The notes under the pieces were generated by a model. It was not told the origin of the DNA, did not search any database, and saw only the letters and a list, made by a program, of their open reading frames with translations. The translations under genes were made by a program, and so were the position numbers. Below are positions 12,258 to 13,226 of a stretch of 13,226 bases of DNA, in pieces. This DNA comes from CAVPGH01 sp046726955 (GTDB lineage Bacteria; Acidobacteriota; Vicinamibacteria; Fen-336), in the NCBI GenBank assembly GCA_046726955.1, contig JBKPBQ010000104.1, positions 1 to 13,226 of the forward strand, in the 5' to 3' direction. How positions within the stretch are numbered: the first letter of the stretch is position 1; every line of letters begins with the position of its first letter.

Positions 12258-13226
12258 TTGACGAACCGGCTGGCTCGCGAGTCGAGCCCGTATCTGCTGC
12301 TCCACGCCGAAAACCCGGTCGACTGGTATCCCTGGGGAGAGGAAGCCTTCGAGAAGGCACGCCGCGAGGACCGGCCCATCTTCCTCTCGGTCGGCTACTC
12401 GACCTGCTACTGGTGCCACGTGATGGAGCGGGAGAGCTTCACCGACCCCGCCATCGCCGACGCGCTCAACCAGGGCTTCGTCTCCATCAAGCTGGATCGC
12501 GAGGAGCGCCCCGATCTCGACGAGATCTACATGGCGGCCACCCAGCTCCTGACGCGCTCCGGGGGATGGCCGAACTCTCTCTTCCTGACTCCCGACCTGA
12601 AGCCCTTCTTCGCGGGGACGTACTTCCCGCCCCGCGATGCGATGGGTCGGCCCGGTTTCGCCCGGGTCCTCGCCAGCCTTCGCGAAGCCTGGGCGCTGCG
12701 GCGGGCCGAGGTCCTGCAGCAGGCGGAGACGATCGCGGAGGCGATGCAGGAGCACCTCGCCGCCTCGGGTGGGGCCCCCGGCCCCGTGCCGGACGCGGAG
12801 GTCCTCCCCGCGCTGGAGGCGGCGCTCGCCGCCCGGTTCGATCCCGTCCACGGCGGCTTCGGAAGGGCCCCCAAGTTCCCGTCGCCCGCGAACCTCTTCT
12901 TCCTGCTCGAGCGCGCCTCCGAGAACGCCGAGGCGCGCGAGATGCTCGTGACGACGCTCGACCGGATGGCCCGGGGTGGGATCCAGGACCACCTGGCCGG
13001 CGGCTTCCACCGCTACTCGACCGACGCCCTCTGGCTCGTCCCGCACTTCGAGAAGATGCTCTACGACAACGCCTCCCTCGGGCGTCTCTACGCCGAGGCG
13101 GACGCGCTCGCTCCGGAGAGCGGCTTCGCGGCGGTGGCGCGGGCGACGCTCGACTTCGTCCTCGCCGAGATGACGGGGCCGGAGGGCGGCTTCCACTCCG
13201 CGATCGACGCCGAGACCGACGGACAC
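12258..13226 (+). CDS. DUF255/YyaL (SSP411-like) thioredoxin-fold protein, partial
   Basis: N-terminal 323 residues of a protein whose family is about 650-700 aa: a thioredoxin-like domain followed by an (alpha/alpha)6 glycosidase-like barrel, of unclear enzymatic role. The opening TNRLARESSPYLLLHAENP, VDWYPWGEEAF and the active-site-like STCYWCHVMERESF (C50-Y-W-C53) are diagnostic; family members usually read CHWC, so Tyr51 is a substitution. SIKLDREERPDLDEIYM, GGWPNSLFLTPD and PFFAGTYFPP continue the first domain. From about residue 175 the barrel begins (FDPVHGGFGRAPKFPSP, HLAGGFHRYSTD, VPHFEKMLYDNA). The start is TTG, supported by GGAGG 6 nt upstream and by family alignment. The frame is open to the right edge, which cuts it at DAETDGH. 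It is divergent from the receptor gene with a 101-nt gap. Confidence 0.95.
   Translation, partial: MTNRLARESSPYLLLHAENPVDWYPWGEEAFEKARREDRPIFLSVGYSTCYWCHVMERESFTDPAIADALNQGFVSIKLDREERPDLDEIYMAATQLLTRSGGWPNSLFLTPDLKPFFAGTYFPPRDAMGRPGFARVLASLREAWALRRAEVLQQAETIAEAMQEHLAASGGAPGPVPDAEVLPALEAALAARFDPVHGGFGRAPKFPSPANLFFLLERASENAEAREMLVTTLDRMARGGIQDHLAGGFHRYSTDALWLVPHFEKMLYDNASLGRLYAEADALAPESGFAAVARATLDFVLAEMTGPEGGFHSAIDAETDGH

Noticed and set aside
9230..12379. 1049-codon open frame on the minus strand
   Set aside because: It is an out-of-frame shadow of the GGDEF-EAL gene; its translation is Arg/Pro/Gly-rich low complexity, typical of high GC, while the 951-aa frame has complete domains.
12243..13226. 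327-codon open frame on the minus strand at the right edge
   Set aside because: Antisense to the DUF255 gene, which shows clear family motifs from its TTG start.
1..13226. CRISPR arrays, tRNA or rRNA genes, insertion sequences, attachment sites
   Set aside because: I found no regularly spaced repeats, cloverleaf-like sequence, transposase motifs or flanking terminal repeats in reading the window.

Overview
The window comes from a high-GC bacterium with tightly packed genes. The gene set (MglA-type GTPase with a long tail, PQQ/cytochrome c dehydrogenase, tandem ArsA-family ATPases, GGDEF/EAL receptor, DUF255 protein) suggests Acidobacteriota or a similar environmental phylum. That placement is inference; the window holds no rRNA or other marker gene.

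Layout. 1-1894 (-): N-terminal 631 residues of a secreted quinoprotein dehydrogenase with an inserted cytochrome c domain; it runs off the left edge. 1903-3156 (-): MglA-like small GTPase with a C-terminal extension of about 220 residues. 3216-3704 (-): small predicted outer-membrane beta-barrel protein. 3838-4383 (+): stand-alone JAMM/MPN+ metalloprotease-like protein behind a near-consensus promoter. 4384-4525: convergent spacer with a 10-bp hairpin and CTGTGGA repeats. 8016-4526 (-): a compact four-gene operon of three different ArsA/Get3-family ATPases (317, 384 and 394 aa) and a 69-aa helical protein. 8079-8867 (+): family 2 glycosyltransferase, divergent from that operon. 8899-9141 (-): probable 80-aa orphan protein with a strong promoter and a structured leader. 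9301-12156 (-): 951-aa membrane GGDEF-EAL receptor. 12258-13226 (+): N-terminal 323 residues of a DUF255/YyaL-type thioredoxin-fold protein, from a TTG start and cut by the right edge.

The most interesting unit is the ArsA-family operon. Its first two ATPases resemble, from memory of the sequences, the mycobacterial Rv3679/Rv3680 (BagA/BagB) pair. The third carries an alpha-crystallin-like C-terminal domain like Get3d proteins. Stop and start codons touch or overlap, there are no arsenic-resistance genes nearby, and the arsenite-binding cysteines are absent. A multi-ATPase client-handling or membrane-protein targeting machine with a small accessory subunit is a reasonable but untested reading.

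Several genes (mglA-like, first ATPase, glycosyltransferase, GGDEF-EAL) have a TAnnnT hexamer only 8-11 nt before the start codon and no Shine-Dalgarno sequence, which suggests leaderless transcripts. Both edge genes lack a terminus here, and their reading frames were read directly from the DNA.
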